From Channa striata (taxonomy: Eukaryota > Chordata > Actinopteri > Anabantiformes > Channidae), in assembly GCA_033026295.1 (NCBI GenBank), contig CM065185.1, positions 20,020,001 through 20,084,000 on the forward strand: a stretch of 64,000 nt of DNA. Direction: 5' to 3'. The translations under genes and the position numbers were made by a program. Below the pieces are notes generated by a model. That model was not told where the DNA came from. It searched no databases and saw nothing but the letters and a program-made list of their open reading frames with translations. Positions 23,524-35,026 of this stretch are shown one piece after another (position 1 is the stretch's first letter; each line of letters opens with the position of its first letter).

Positions 23524-24022
23524 ATCAACAATAAAAAAAATCTACGCGTAGTAAATCTAAGAAATGACGCATGGACGCCGGATCCAAGTTTGCAGCAAAA
23601 ATGCACAGGACGCGGGTTTAACAGGCTTCAGCAGCAACGTTCTGGTTCAAATCTGACCCAGTTTCATATTTAATACTTCATTAAATCACGGCCTCGGTTC
23701 TTTTTGTGCGTTTTTCCAAGCGAGCGCGGACGCGCAGCCGAGACGCGCTTCAGCCCTCACACACATGCCCGGATCCGACTTTACCCAAGTCTCCATCAGG
23801 ACGCAAGTCACACCGCGGATCCACAGCCGGTAACCGAATCCGGACACTGACTGACGAATAAAGCCCGTTTAACTGAAGCTCCTGTCCGGCTCGGCCCGGT
23901 TCCCCCGTGGGAAGGAAACAGCGCGCAGCCCGCTCACCTGCTCCGGTCGTCCCGAGCCGGCTGGAGACGAGCAGGGCGACCTGAGCGATAATCCCAGCCA
24001 CTCTCTGAGTCCACACATCCAT
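6924..24022 (-). CDS. cntnap3/4-like: contactin-associated protein-like gene, 5' part (joined exons 1 and 2)
   Basis: The joined coding sequence is exon 1 (24022 down to 23938) plus exon 2 (7034 down to 6924), 65 complete codons in all, continuing off the left edge. Exon 1 gives a Met start and a hydrophobic signal peptide. Exon 2 gives the N-terminal part of the discoidin (F5/8 type C) domain, with the family pattern Cys-Asp, LVSNLPPSSF, then GFAKLNRREG. CNTNAP/Caspr proteins are single-pass neuronal adhesion receptors of the neurexin superfamily. They have a discoidin domain, laminin-G and EGF repeats and a fibrinogen-like piece outside the cell. The exon 2 peptide looks closer to mammalian CNTNAP3/CNTNAP4 than to CNTNAP2 or CNTNAP5, but 36 residues cannot settle the paralogue. 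Confidence 0.82.
9430..9605. promoter_or_regulatory. TAAT-rich candidate enhancer in cntnap intron 1
   Basis: At least seven TAAT/ATTA homeodomain cores occur in about 170 bp, including TCTAATTATG, TCATTAGTTT, CTTAATGAGG and GTTAATGTTAATGAGG. They lie in sequence with no microsatellite or mobile-element character. Clustered homeodomain cores are a common feature of conserved neural enhancers, and the host gene is neuronal. Function is inferred only from motif density, and AT-rich sequence can produce this by chance. Confidence 0.25.
11621..11641. repeat. short (CA)10 microsatellite
   Basis: A perfect run of ten CA units. Confidence 0.95.
16236..16280. other. perfect 17-bp stem, 11-nt loop hairpin
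   Basis: The left arm GACAGCTGTGGCACACC (16236-16252) is the exact reverse complement of 16264-16280. The loop TGGAGCAGGCT lies between. Each arm carries an E-box palindrome (CAGCTG). A stem with no mismatch suggests either a recent inverted duplication, the core of a small inverted-repeat transposon relic, or a small structured RNA. It is shorter than a standard pre-miRNA stem. Confidence 0.85.
16518..16623. repeat. long (CA)n microsatellite
   Basis: About 106 bp of AC repeat. It is interrupted by GCGCACATAC and CG units in the first 28 bp and perfect from about 16546 onward. It lies in cntnap intron 1. Confidence 0.97.
17580..18120. other. C/T-biased stretch, possible retroelement relic
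   Basis: About 540 bp with strong C/T bias and recurrent short words (CTGGACTC, GACTCGGATTC, TTGTGGACTTGTGACC, CCTGGACCTTGCC). The texture is like untranslated parts of fish retrotransposons, but I cannot name a family and see no reverse transcriptase. It ends near ACACCTTACTAGTATAG. Confidence 0.25.
18293..18334. other. 15-bp hairpin with C9/G10 arms
   Basis: AGAATG followed by nine C at 18293-18307 pairs with at least nine G followed by CATTCT at 18320-18334. The loop is AAAGTGAAAATG. The G run can also take part in G-quadruplex or triplex structures. It lies in cntnap intron 1. Confidence 0.85.
22154..22181. repeat. (CA)14 microsatellite
   Basis: A perfect CA run in cntnap intron 1. Confidence 0.95.
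23298..23368. repeat. 29-bp direct duplication carrying a 14-bp palindrome
   Basis: The 29-bp unit starting GCTCAGTCCC and ending CTGCTGC occurs at 23298-23326 and again at 23340-23368, with one base differing. The first copy contains AGGATCCGGATCCT (23308-23321), a perfect 14-bp palindrome; in the second the palindrome is shortened at its first base. It lies about 600 bp inside intron 1 from cntnap exon 1. Confidence 0.85.
23492..23520. repeat. (GT)14 microsatellite
   Basis: A perfect GT run. Confidence 0.95.
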
Positions 24023-24073
24023 GATGAGGCTGCAGAGAAGGACGCGACGCTCTGCAGCTCCAACACTGAGAAC
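23690..24073 (-). promoter_or_regulatory. CpG-rich 5' region of cntnap
   Basis: CpG dinucleotides are dense here compared with the rest of the window (for example GCGAGCGCGGACGCGCAG and GAGACGCGC near 23715-23750). The stretch covers exon 1 and its first intronic bases. That fits a CpG-island promoter around the transcription start of a neuronal adhesion gene. No TATA box is evident on the minus strand immediately upstream of the ATG. The exact transcription start cannot be placed; the 50 bp between the ATG and the purine tract are the likely 5' UTR. Confidence 0.55.
23938..24022 (-). CDS. cntnap3/4-like: cntnap exon 1: start codon and signal peptide
   Basis: An 85-bp coding exon begins at ATG 24022-24020. 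The context is A at -3 and G at +4, which is a strong Kozak start. The 28 codons read MDVWTQRVAG then IIAQVALLVSSRLGTTGA: a short polar start, a hydrophobic stretch and a small-residue end, as in a cleaved signal peptide. The donor is GGAGCAG followed by GTGAGC. The trailing G makes Asp with the first two bases of exon 2, so the two exons splice in phase. Exon 1 sequences are poorly conserved among CNTNAP genes, so the assignment rests on position, signal-peptide character, phase match and the CpG-rich setting. Confidence 0.75.
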
Positions 24074-24741
24074 TGAGGGAGGAGGAGGAGAGATGATGAG
24101 GAAGAGGAGGAGGAGGAGAGAGGAGGAGAGATGATGATGAGGAGGAGGAGGAGAGATGAGGAGGAGGAGGTGGAGGAGGTGGAGAGAGGAGGAGAGATGA
24201 TGATGAGGAGGAGGAGGAGAGATGAGGAGGAGGAGGTGGAGGAGGTGGAGAGAGGAGGAGGAGGAGGAGGAGGAGAGAGGAGGAGAGATGATGATGATGA
24301 GGAGGAGGAGAGATGAGAGAGGAGAGAGGAAGACGAGGAGGAGGAAAGATTATGAGGAGGAAGAGGAGAGATGAGGATGAGGAGGAGGAGAGATGATGAG
24401 GAGGAGAGATGAGGAGGAGGAGGAGGAGGAGGAGAGAGGAGGAGGAGGAGGAGGAGGAGAGATGAGGATGAGGAGGAGGAGAGATGATGAGGAGGAGGAG
24501 AGATGATGAGGAGGAGAGATGATGAGGAGGAGGAGGAGGAGGAGAGAGGAGGAGGAGGAGGAGGAGAGATGATGAGGAGGAGGAGGAGAGATGAGGATGA
24601 GGAGGAGGAGAGATGATGAGGAGGAGGAGAGATGATGAGGAGGAGGAGAGATGATGAGGAGGAGAGATGATGAGGAGGAGGAGGAGGAGGAGAGAGGAAG
24701 ACGAGGAGGAGGAAAGATTATGAGGAGGAGGAGGAAGAGGG
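24072..24741. repeat. 670-bp GAG/GATGAT purine tract at the cntnap promoter
   Basis: An almost pure purine strand (G and A with scattered T) made of GAGGAGGAG blocks separated by AGATGATGAGG units, with larger internal copies repeated several times. On the cntnap coding strand it is a C/T tract that begins 50 bp upstream of the start codon. Mirror-symmetric purine tracts like this can form triplex (H-DNA) structures. Open frames through it on either strand are repeat artefacts (poly Arg/Glu or poly Ser/Pro). Confidence 0.95.
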
Positions 24742-27700
24742 TTTTCACGCTCACGCTTCAGCCTCTGAGCTCCTGCATCAGTTCTCGCTGCCTGTGTCCA
24801 CGTGTGTCCTCCTCTTAACGGTTCATGGAATCTGTAAATCAGACAGAAACTCTCACCTCTCTAACAAACGGTTGATTTTCTCCATGTTGCTCAGAAATGA
24901 AACTACATCAATGATTTGATGATTAAAACAGTTGTTGACTCATATTTTATTGGACACGCAGCATCTCAGCTCAAATCCAAACCAAGAGGATTCACTCTCA
25001 GAGCAAGAAGACTGCTGACAGTGACGTCCCCTTGTTGGTGTCCGAGGTCGGCGGCGGCCTCGACCCGCAGCATCGGATCCCGGTCCAGCTTCATGGAGTG
25101 AGGGCACCGAGACCTGTGAGGACCTGATCCTCCTGACTAAGGGAAATCCAGCTTTGTCCCAGTTCTCACAGCAGCAAAACCATGAAGTGGCTTCGTGAAG
25201 GAGAGTTCAGGTTCAAGAACGCTGACGTGAGGCTGCAGGAGCTCCTGAAGGTTGTCGGAAGGTTGGGACTTTTACAGCAAACCTGCATCCGCTCGGCAGT
25301 CGGACGGTTCTGAGTGTCCAATTAAACGTCTGAGCGGAGAACTGAACTGGGTCTTTACTTACAATCCGACTGAGTTCACTCTGTGCAGCTCCTGCAGCTC
25401 CAGTTCTTCACTTTACACGTTGGAGATTTTAAACACTCGTCAAACCTGCAGAGGACGTGAATCAGGCTCGTATCCTTAATGCTCATTTTTTATTTTTACT
25501 TTGATCCACGATTTTTATGTCCTTGTCTGAAGGTCACATGCATTCAGCGTTTCATCTTGGTCACGTTTTGACTTTTTTATTTATTCATTTTGGACAATTT
25601 TACCTGGACGTCACCCTGGCTTCAGGAGCCACCGGAGCCGGACACCGTCCCGGTTATCAATCCATCCGGGATGGGAGGGAGTCCAGTGGTTGCAGTGATG
25701 CTGCTGGAATGAACCGATTTCCACTTTTTCAAACGCTTTGGAAGCTTCGACCTTGTGTCTTTATGAAAAACCAAATTTCCTGTAAAACGTCACGGCAGTG
25801 AAAAGCCTCCTGAAAGTTTCTTAGCAACATTTACCCACAGATCCAAACAGAATTAGTAACAAATGTTCACAGAGAATATTCAGCTTCTAACGTTGTAAAA
25901 CTGGTGGTTTGAGGTTTAACATTCATCAGGATGAATTTCTCATAAAAATAATCATCCGTCCTCTTACACTTGTGCTTCTCTCCGGTGTTTTTTTAAAGGT
26001 CCAGTCGACATCACCAACGCGGCCCTGAGGATTGCGGGGTCCAGTGGGAATGTGCTTCTCTGAGCAGCTTCGGACGGAACCCGTTTGAGGAGAGCAGCGA
26101 GGGATCGAGTCAGAGCTTAATCAAACGAAAGTAAACAGGTTATTGAATCTCGGACGTACGTCCATCTGGACTCTAGTGGCTCAAAGTCAAACAGCAGCCT
26201 GAAGAATTTGCCTGTCTCCTCGTCGCTCATGTGAATATGTCCTCATATTTGTAAAAACCTCGCTCCCGTCTGAGCGGCTGGTTTCTCTGCGTGGGGGTCG
26301 TCCTGTGCAGAAATTCAATGGCAACACTTTGACTTTGTGATGCTGAACCTGTGTGAGCACAACAGAATCATCGGATTAACATCTGATTTATCTTGAACCG
26401 ATGAATCATTTTCTTTTATGTAACTGACACCGTGTTTCCAGATTGTCGTGCTCCAGTCTTATTTAGATTTCATGGATCGATGCATGTAGCACATTTTATT
26501 TTGGCAGATCGACACTGAGCTGCTCAAGTCACGTTGCATCTAATTTTTTTGTAATTGTTCAATATTTGTGGTTAAACTGTTGAAACATTGTGCATTGATG
26601 AATTTCCTCAAAGGTCGTCCTCGAACATTTTCAATTAAAATCACCCAACTCTGAATAAGAACTTGTGTCTTATGTTGTTTTTATCTTTGAATCTAAAAAT
26701 ATTGTTAGTTTCAAAGTTGCGATGGTTTGTGTTCATGTTTTAAACTGAGCTCAAAACAACAGGAGGACACGGTGGAGCTGCGGTTTTCAGTGCAGGACGA
26801 CCGAGACGTCTGGATGGACCGAGGAAAACTAGCAGAGTCCTCGGAGCTTCACGCTTCAATCCGTGACTGTGTTGGGACGAGTCATATTTGTGATGTGACG
26901 GGTTGTTTCCTGTGGACGTCTTTGTCTCCTCGTGTGTGTGAGAGAGACACACACACTGTGACGAAAGGAGCCACAGGTGAGCGTGTTGATTGACAGGTGA
27001 GTTTGGATTGGTTGCAGCCGTTTCAGAGGATTTTAAATACTTCAAATGACTGTGGCTGCGACTAGGCTCTTATGTTAAAATCTATTTTGGTTTATTCAGG
27101 GGAGTGTTGGGTCTCCTGGTTAGTTGCATCTTATTTTAAGCGGTAAAATTGGGGAGGGTGGGCCAATGATATACCCAATCCCCCTGGGGCAGCCATGAAC
27201 TTACAGGATAAACCAGAAAAAAGAAAAACCCCTGGACCCACCCTGGAGTCATTTGTCTTCCCGAGTAAACTGTGAATCACGAGGCCTGAAAGCGGATTTG
27301 CTGAAGGTTTCTGGGGTCTGGGAGGAGGAAGGTCTCTACGTGTGTTGCCTTCTGGTTTCAGAAAATGTAGAATCGCCGTCTCCTACGGCGCAGACGGACG
27401 TCCGTCACGGTATTTCTGTCGGCCTAACTCGAGCTTGAACAGGCCTGACGACGTGCACGGACTAAAACAAAGCAGATGAGAAACATCTGCTCGGCTGTTG
27501 CAGTCCTGTGGTGAACAACCTGAGAATATGAGCAAACCGCCATCGAACACCGAGTTCACCGCTCTGCTACAGGTCCGTTCGATTCAGGAAGTTTAAAGTC
27601 TTTGTTTGCCCCCATCAGGACGTCCTACTGTCGTACGTCTGATATGTCCTCATCTCCTGCCGTCTGAATGTGTTTTTCAGCATATTTTTATTAGTTTTTT

Positions 27701-28380
27701 GTGATTAAAAAAGAAAGATTGAAGGAAACGAAGTTGAGCGACAAGTGAAAAATCCCTTAAATGATCTTCACGTCCTCCTGACATTGATCCTCTCCGGAAT
27801 GGTGGTCGATCATTAATCAAGCTTCTCTCTGAAGAGATTAAATCTAAGAATATGTAATATGCATCAGGGATCGACTAAACACTGACCAGACGTGCTCTTT
27901 AACGACTCATAATTACCTCTGCTGTCTGGATTTAATGAAGCCGTCGAAGAATAAATGATTGAAAAAGTCTGACAAGTGCACACAAAGTCGTCCGTTAACT
28001 AGATTCACACTCACTTTTGTTCTTTCTCTGGGTTTTGTGTGAGGAGGTGGATTGTTAGTGAGGATGAGAGCGCCTCGGGTCCGGCCGGTTCCGTGTTGTT
28101 GAAGCCGTACCTGACAGATGGTGTGAAACGCCCGCAGGCAGGTTCATGATGATGACGGCGGCAGCAGCAGGTTTCCTCAAAGGCGCTTTGTGCTGGTGCT
28201 GGGTGGACAACAGGAGAGCTGCTCTTCATCTCGGCTTTGTCCAGCTGCAGGTTTCCCGTCCAGCTGCGTTCCTGAGGGCCTCTGGGCACAAATCTGTGAA
28301 GATCCAGCAGGAACATTAAAGAAGAGGTTCACGGTTTTCATCCTCTGCTTTACAACAGACAAAAAAAACTAAATGCGTCA

Positions 28381-28478
28381 CATTAAGTCATTTGGCAGCA
28401 GTGGCAATAACCAGGGACACTGGGAGTCAAACCACTGACCCTGCTGTTCTTACACAACTGTTCTACCAGTTTAATGTA
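28381..28478 (-). repeat. tRNA-derived SINE-like fragment
   Basis: On the minus strand the order is CTGGTAGAACAGTTGTG, then a box-B-like GTGGTTTGACTCCC, then CAGTGTCCCTGGTTATTGCC. That order of a tRNA-like head followed by CAGTGTCC resembles a dispersed teleost repeat. It is too diverged to name a family. Confidence 0.4.
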
Positions 28479-29500
28479 TCTCCAAAGATAAACGGCTGTG
28501 TTGACGCTCAAACTGAAATCCCGTGGAAATCTCACAAAGTGGCAAATATACAAAAAAAAAAATGAGCAGAAGCAGGAACAGCGGGACACTGATGTGCTGA
28601 ATTTGGTAAAGAATATTTGTTTTACACACGGCAGTTCAACTTGTCAAACCAGTGGAGAAGAAATGTAAGAGGTGGGTCATTGGTTCAGCAGTAATAACAC
28701 GACTACGGCTCGTTAATTACAACATCACTTCCTGTTTGTTCTGTACACAAATAACAGGTAAAAAAAAGTTTGTGGTTTTAACTCCTTATAAAAAAAGCAC
28801 AACCAGATTAATTTTGCAAATATTAATCATCTAACAGGGTCACGGCTGGTAACAACAACGACGACGACAGCAGATTTACACTCGGTCACAGACTCGTTAA
28901 GGACACGCGACACAAAGCGTGTGACAGAGCTCTGAGTGTTTGTGCAGGTGAGTTACGGGACTTTTAACCTTCTTACTTCTGCGTCTGATGTTATGTAAAA
29001 GTTGTTTTCTGCAGATTTGGCTGGACAGGAAAAGCAGAAAGTCAGACAGACGTCTTCATCCACAGCTGGTGTCTTTAAATCCGACGTGTCAATGTCCCAC
29101 ATAACATCCTGACACTAGAGTGAGACCAAACACTAACTTTGAAACCTGAAGTATCAAATTCAAATTTTCACGATCTCACGGGAAATTAATCAGCGGGTCT
29201 GAGGACGACTGGATTCAAGAAGAGCGTCACGTTTGAGCATTGATGGCCTCATTAAGTGAGCAGTGAAAAGGTGGTGGTGGGTTTTTTCAGGGGTTCATGG
29301 AGCCTGAAAGGTAAGTGAATTAAAACTGTTTTGCCAAATCATAAATCTTGTGCTTATGTTGAGTTTGTTGTTTCTTAGTAAAAGTAAAAACTGGTTTGTT
29401 TCCGTCTCTGCTGCAGTTTGAGGTTCAGGGAAATTTTCAAAAATAGCTCAATTACCCAGAAAGTTGGCTGCATAACACGGTGTGCAGACAGGGAGGATAA

Positions 29501-29551
29501 CGGATGGACGGATGGACGGATGGACGGATGGACGGATGGACGGATGGATGG
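29501..29551. repeat. 8-bp minisatellite (GGATGGAC)n
   Basis: About six tandem copies of an 8-bp unit, ending with a GGATGGATGG variant. Confidence 0.95.
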
Positions 29552-30250
29552 CCGGTCAGCAGCAGAGTGACGGGAAGATGATTTCAGTCAGAGGAAATTA
29601 TTTTTGATGAAGTTTCATTTCCTGCCAAAAGCTTATTTTGACTGTGCAGAGCAGCTGGATAATAAGAAAGAAAAAAACCAGCTGCATGACATATGGTGAT
29701 CACATCAGATGTGGGAAGGGATGTTGTGTGTGAAACCAACACGTGACAAATAAAGTGAGGAAATAAAAGAAGATTAACGGTAAATCAGTCGCTTGTTTCC
29801 AAACCAGAGGAGCAGCCTGTCGGATCCAGAGCCAGACAAAAACGTTAATCTATCACAGCCTTCGGATGTCGTTCACCGTCTGGAAAGACGAGCATCACCT
29901 TCGACTGAGTGTTTTCAGTCCTCGTCTGTCAGGATCCTGCAGCAGAGGAGAGCAGGGAAAAAAGCTCGGACTCATCACATGCAAACGTCATTACAAAGGC
30001 AGAAGACGTTCAGCGGCAGCGTCTTACTGGTTAAACGCTGCAGCTTGTTTCAGCTTCACGATCATCGTTTATTGTGAACGGCAGCTGCTGGCTGTCGTGT
30101 CTCTGTGATTGTCGCTGAACATCCATCCAAATGATTAGTTTTGTCGTTTTTTTCATCGAGTTACACCTGATATCCTTTAACCAGGAGCACAGTGTCAGCT
30201 ACGGATCAGACTTGGTGTGTAACATTAAAGTAGTTGGATCGTGATCAGTG

Positions 30251-30296
30251 CAGGATATTCAGAGTAGAACGTCCTTCTGCTCCTCAGAATATCCTG
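30251..30296. other. 10-bp inverted repeat, 46 bp in all
   Basis: CAGGATATTC at 30251-30260 is exactly inverted at 30287-30296. The 26-bp spacer has further partial pairing. It could be a relic of a small inverted-repeat element; there is no clear flanking duplication. Confidence 0.7.
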
Positions 30297-33200
30297 CTCA
30301 TTATTTCTACTTGTGCTTGGTGGAACTGAAATGCCCTGATGTTTACATCTGACATATCTCTCAAAAACCAAAGTTTGAATTCATTTCAATGATTCTGGAT
30401 ACCAGTCAGTCCTTCTGATGTCTATTTCCTACACGTCTACGAAAAGTTCTCCAAAAACAAGTCTGCAAATTTACCAGCAGATTTACCTGCATCCATCCAC
30501 CCATCATCCTGCTCCTGTTTAGAGTCGGGTTGCTATGGCAGCAGGCGTAGTTCGGCTTTCATGACGACTCCCTCCCCAGCAACAGTTAGCAACTCCTCTG
30601 CAGGACTCCAGAAGAGAAAAGACGCCGGAACCGCCTCGCGTCTGACGCTGTGAAGGAGCCACAGCTCGACTCCAAGCTGCCTTCTGATGTCCAAGGCCGA
30701 CGACCCGACAGACGAAACTCATTCCAGCCACTTGCAGTCTTATTCGTTATCCAGAGCGCACGACCTGAGGTGAGGGTGTGAACGTGGACTGACACCTCCC
30801 CACATCACATATTCGCTCGATCAGTCAATCAGAAGCTGAGACATACCGTCATAGACGGGGGTGGAGAGGAAGACAAAGGGATTTGGTGTGTTCCCGCCTC
30901 AGACTGAACACACCTGAGCCAGGTAACGAGGGTTAAACCGAAACAACCGGAGGGCGTCCGTGGGCACAGGGACTGTCCCACTGGACCCGCTGATTCAGTC
31001 TTTAATTTATTTCCTCTGTGTGAGCAAAAGAATCAAAGTTGTTAAAGTTAAGTACAATCATTCACGTGTCAAAGTTGGGACGTGCAAATTTTGACACTTT
31101 TCATTTCTCTGTTTGAATTTCCGTCCCAGCAGGAAAGCTAAAATCCTGATGGAGACTATAAAGACATAAACACAGTGAGACCGGAAATAATGGAGGAAAA
31201 CTGGAAAGTGTAATGGGACTTTTATCTTTGATTTTTGTTTTCTCTCTAAACGGCTCCTGAACTCGGAGTGTCGGACAGAAAAATGACTATAAACACGAAA
31301 CGTCTGCAGTTTGAAGCGTATCTGATTCAAGTGGAACAGCCTCAGAAATGGAAATGTCCTGCCTTTGTTAAAAGCCTCTGTTCACTCGGCTGAGATTAGA
31401 TTGGCAGAGCAAAAAATATACGTGAACATCGAGTGAAGTATGTGAATGTAAAAGGCCGCGTTTGGAAAATGTCTCTTTCAAGACGAGGGACAGCGGCTCA
31501 GTGACCTCTTTCAGATACGGGAGGGATACTGGGCATCTGGGATCAGGTGGTTGTGACAAACACATTTTGATTCAGACGTCATGTGAATCCAAAAGCCTTT
31601 TCATTCTTTTCATTCCCCCTCAAAGCAAACACGAGTGTGGCAAACTGGACAGGAAGTCCAGACTCGTTCATTCATGGGAGATCACACTATAAATCCGTCT
31701 CGTTGTTACGGCTGCTGATTTTGGTCTTTTCGGGTGAATAAATGACCCGACAAATGTCTCATTTGTCACAAGAGAGTCAGAAAGTGGAAATAAATGTGTG
31801 AGTCAGTGAAGCAGCGTTTGCCTGAAGACATTTTGCACAGACAGGCTGGAGATGCTGCAGTAATTAGACAGTGAGGAGTCAGAGACGTGTTTCGCTGAGA
31901 CTGAGGTGGATCAACTAAAGGCTGAGGTATCAGGACTGTGACGTCTCTCAGAGGACGGTCTCTGCCGTGAGCAGTGGGAAACCTGAATCATTCAGGGATC
32001 TTTTAGCGACGTCTTTAACAGCAGTAGAACCTGGACCGCGTTAACGTCTGCAGGTGGGTGGAAAAATGTAGATTACAGCCGTTTTAAGATGATTGATGGG
32101 GACAAACGTCGAGCCGAATTCAAACTCTGCTGAGCTAAAGTCTTTAGTTTCTCAAGAGATTTTTAAAAAAGATTTCATATTTGTGACTGACATCAGCAAC
32201 AACGAGGGTTCGATACAATAACTACAACGTTACTTGGTGTTCACTTCGTTTCCCTTCATTTTCCCGTGTGGGCTCCACAGTCCATGTGTCCACACTTCTC
32301 CGTCCAGGATCTCACCATAAATCCGGGCTTTGTATTTCTTCTTTAATGCAGGTGCTTGAGAAAACGTGGTATCGTGACGACAGAACCATCTTTAGTAATA
32401 AAGGTCAGTGAAGGGATCATGGACTTCCTGAGGAAATCCAAAGGTGAAAGGACAGACGCACACCTGTGGCTCAGGTCTGCAGGCTGGAGACTGTCCCAGC
32501 TGTCACTGGACGAAAGGCGAGGTCCAGCCTGGACACACAAACAGACATTCACGCTCACGTCGTGTCACGTCCACCCTCCAATTACTGCACAATTACAGAT
32601 CAATGATTGTTTCACAGAAGCAAATAAATCCGGGAAAATAAGCTGCTACACAGATGAAGGAGCATGTTCCCGCTCTCACATTTAGACGAAATGAAGGTCC
32701 ACACGTGTCTGTGAAAGGCCGACGGCCTGCCGCTGTGTCTCCTCAAAACTGTTCATGCAAATGTTCCTCCACCTTTTCGGGGGGATTCAGAGTAAAAGCT
32801 GCTGTGCAAACGGCTTGTGTCTTGCATCTGCTGCTCGTTTCTCGGCATAGTGCTGGAAAAAGCCCAGATCCATCCTGCTGAGCTCAGCGGACGAGAAACC
32901 TGAAGGCTCTTTCTGAGAAACCCGCACCTCCCAACAAAAACAGCTACTCATCTGTAGGCCTGGTGCCACAGTCAGACAAGGAGGCTCAGGCGCGGAACTG
33001 TTAGCTCGTGATTACAAGCAGCCGTGACGAGCTCCAATCGGCTCTAATGTTGCAGCCAGAACACGCTCACGTTGATCCCACACGGCAGAACCCAGATGTG
33101 ACACCGCGGACGTCGATTTTCTCTCTGCAATGCAACATGCTGCAAAATGCCAAGAAATGGCAGCGATGAAAACGCACGAGTGTGAAGCCGCCATCTGAGC

Positions 33201-34840
33201 TGCTAATGTCCTGCGATGATCAGCGTCTGTGCTGGCAGTGCTGTCAGCTGCACCGAGCAGAGCAGAGTTGAAAATAGGCCCAGTATCACCTGAAAGCAGC
33301 TGAACACACGCAGCCAGCAGCCCGGAGGAGGGGGGGGCGGAGCGATGGCGGCAGGCGGAGACTCTCCTCACAACGTGAAACACGCTGGCAAGAGGTCGGA
33401 CTCAGGCCGATGACTGGCAGCCCACAGACGACAGGCGTGTGCACCACTGCACCTTTCATTTCTCCTCTGTGTCTCCTCATGAAGAGTCAGGATGAGCGTT
33501 TCTTTAAGCAGCAAACTCACGGGTGGTCAAAGAAAATCCTTTCATGCACCAATTAGACTAACAGTGAGTAGATGCAGATTTGCATTTGTGTGATGTGAAA
33601 CGAATTGCAGACGTGTTCCCTCACCTGGAACAGCCGGACTGACTGTCACCGCACATCTCGACTTCATCCTCTGATCTTTGTTTTTACCAGTCGGCCTGAA
33701 GGCAGCGCTCACTCACCGCACGTCTGCGTCACGGTTGCACAGATGTTTCTGTGCTTTCCGATTCTGCAGCTCCACACTGACTTTACAGCTCGGACCAGCC
33801 CGATGCCGGTAGCACGGACTGACCGATTTTTGAGGTTTGCATTCAGCCGAGGGTCCCTGTGGGGGCTGTGCGGGGCTGTGAAGCGTGATATTAGACCCTG
33901 AGCTGCACTGCGGAGTCCTAACAACCTCTGAGCATCTCAGACCCGTCACCGTGACTGACGGCTGCTCTCGTATGGAGCAGAACACCGCCCAGAGACGGAG
34001 AAGGTCAGAAGACTCCAGCTGCTGACAGACCAACCGGGGTCTTGATCACACTGACGGACAAACACAAAGAACCTGCTAATGGGACAGAACAAACCCGGTC
34101 CAACAGGACGCCGGTACTGAGAGTCCACGTTTACAGAGTGATGAACTAAGACCCCGAGCCCTGCCTCCTTTACGGGTCCACTCAAAAAAACTACAAAAAA
34201 AGGTTGGTAGAATGTACTAATGTACTTTATCGTTTTGGAAAAGTCTTTCAGTGAAAGTTGAAATAATCTCAATGCAACAACATTTTTAGCAGTTTGTTTG
34301 ATAATCGGTGAATCGTGTTCTTAACTTGCCCGTCTGCTCCACTTTCCGCCGTCGTCTGCACTTTTTGCAGCACGTTTTTTCATGTTGCGCCTGTTTTTCT
34401 TCCTGCTGAAGTTTGTCTGTTTGCACGTGTTCATGTGTTGAGCCCTTCACGGTCTTCCTGGGACGATACGTTGCCTTGGCAGAATATGTTTTCATAGGCT
34501 CATCATGGATCCAAGCTCCGAAGAACTGACTGACACCTGACTCGTGTGGGTCAGACAGAAGCAGGCGGGTCCGGCTGGAAAGCTGAAGCGTAATGAGGAG
34601 CAGGTGAAGAACTGACAGAACGGAGTTGTCCTCCTGTTCCACTCCTTAAATGCATGTGGGGCAGGAACAAGCGGCCGGGGAGTATTGGAGATGGGATCGC
34701 GTTCGCACCACAGAGTAACGGTTTCAGAAAGTCTCAGTGATGTGGTTCTGCTACACGAGGCAGTTGCAGACTGACATCTTGGGCCTTTGTCTACTTTTTT
34801 TCTTTGACATCTCCACCGACTTCTGCAGCCAGACTGACAT

Positions 34841-35026
34841 CACATTTACATTTGCATTAATCATTTAGCAGACGCTTTTATCCAAAGCGACTTACAGAGT
34901 AACTTGGTACATACATACACGGTGGCGATGGCTGCCACGCAGGGAGCTCATCACCACTGGGAGCAACTGGGGGTTCAGTGTCTTGCCCAAGGACACTTCG
35001 ACATACCAACTGAGCTACAGCCGCTC
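34841..35026 (+). repeat. dispersed teleost repeat (ACATTTACATTT type)
   Basis: The order ACATTTACATTTGC, TTAGCAGACGCTTTTATCC, AAAGCGACTTACA, then GTTCAGTGTCTTGCCCAAGG and a final CTGAGCTAC is a very common non-coding repeat in fish genomes. It is probably a non-autonomous element. The copy is moderately diverged and lacks any open frame. Confidence 0.75.

Larger units (their letters stand above)
7035..23937 (-). other. cntnap intron 1 (16.9 kb)
   Basis: This is the intron between the signal-peptide exon and the first discoidin exon; long first introns are usual in CNTNAP genes. It holds microsatellites, two strong hairpins, a TAAT-rich stretch and a duplicated palindrome, each listed separately. 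It also holds a C/T-biased stretch at about 17580-18120 and a purine-biased one at about 22640-22980. A degenerate tRNA-like remnant may lie at about 19930-19980 (GATTCAAAACCCCA). Long open frames in it, such as 13968-14489 and 22425-23033, are compositionally biased and I could not match them to any protein. I see no further exon on either strand. Confidence 0.65.

Noticed and set aside
24131..24754. Open frames on both strands in the purine tract, and a CRISPR-like look of regular units
   Set aside because: The residues are simple Arg/Glu or Ser/Pro runs from the repeat, and there are no unique spacers between conserved repeats.
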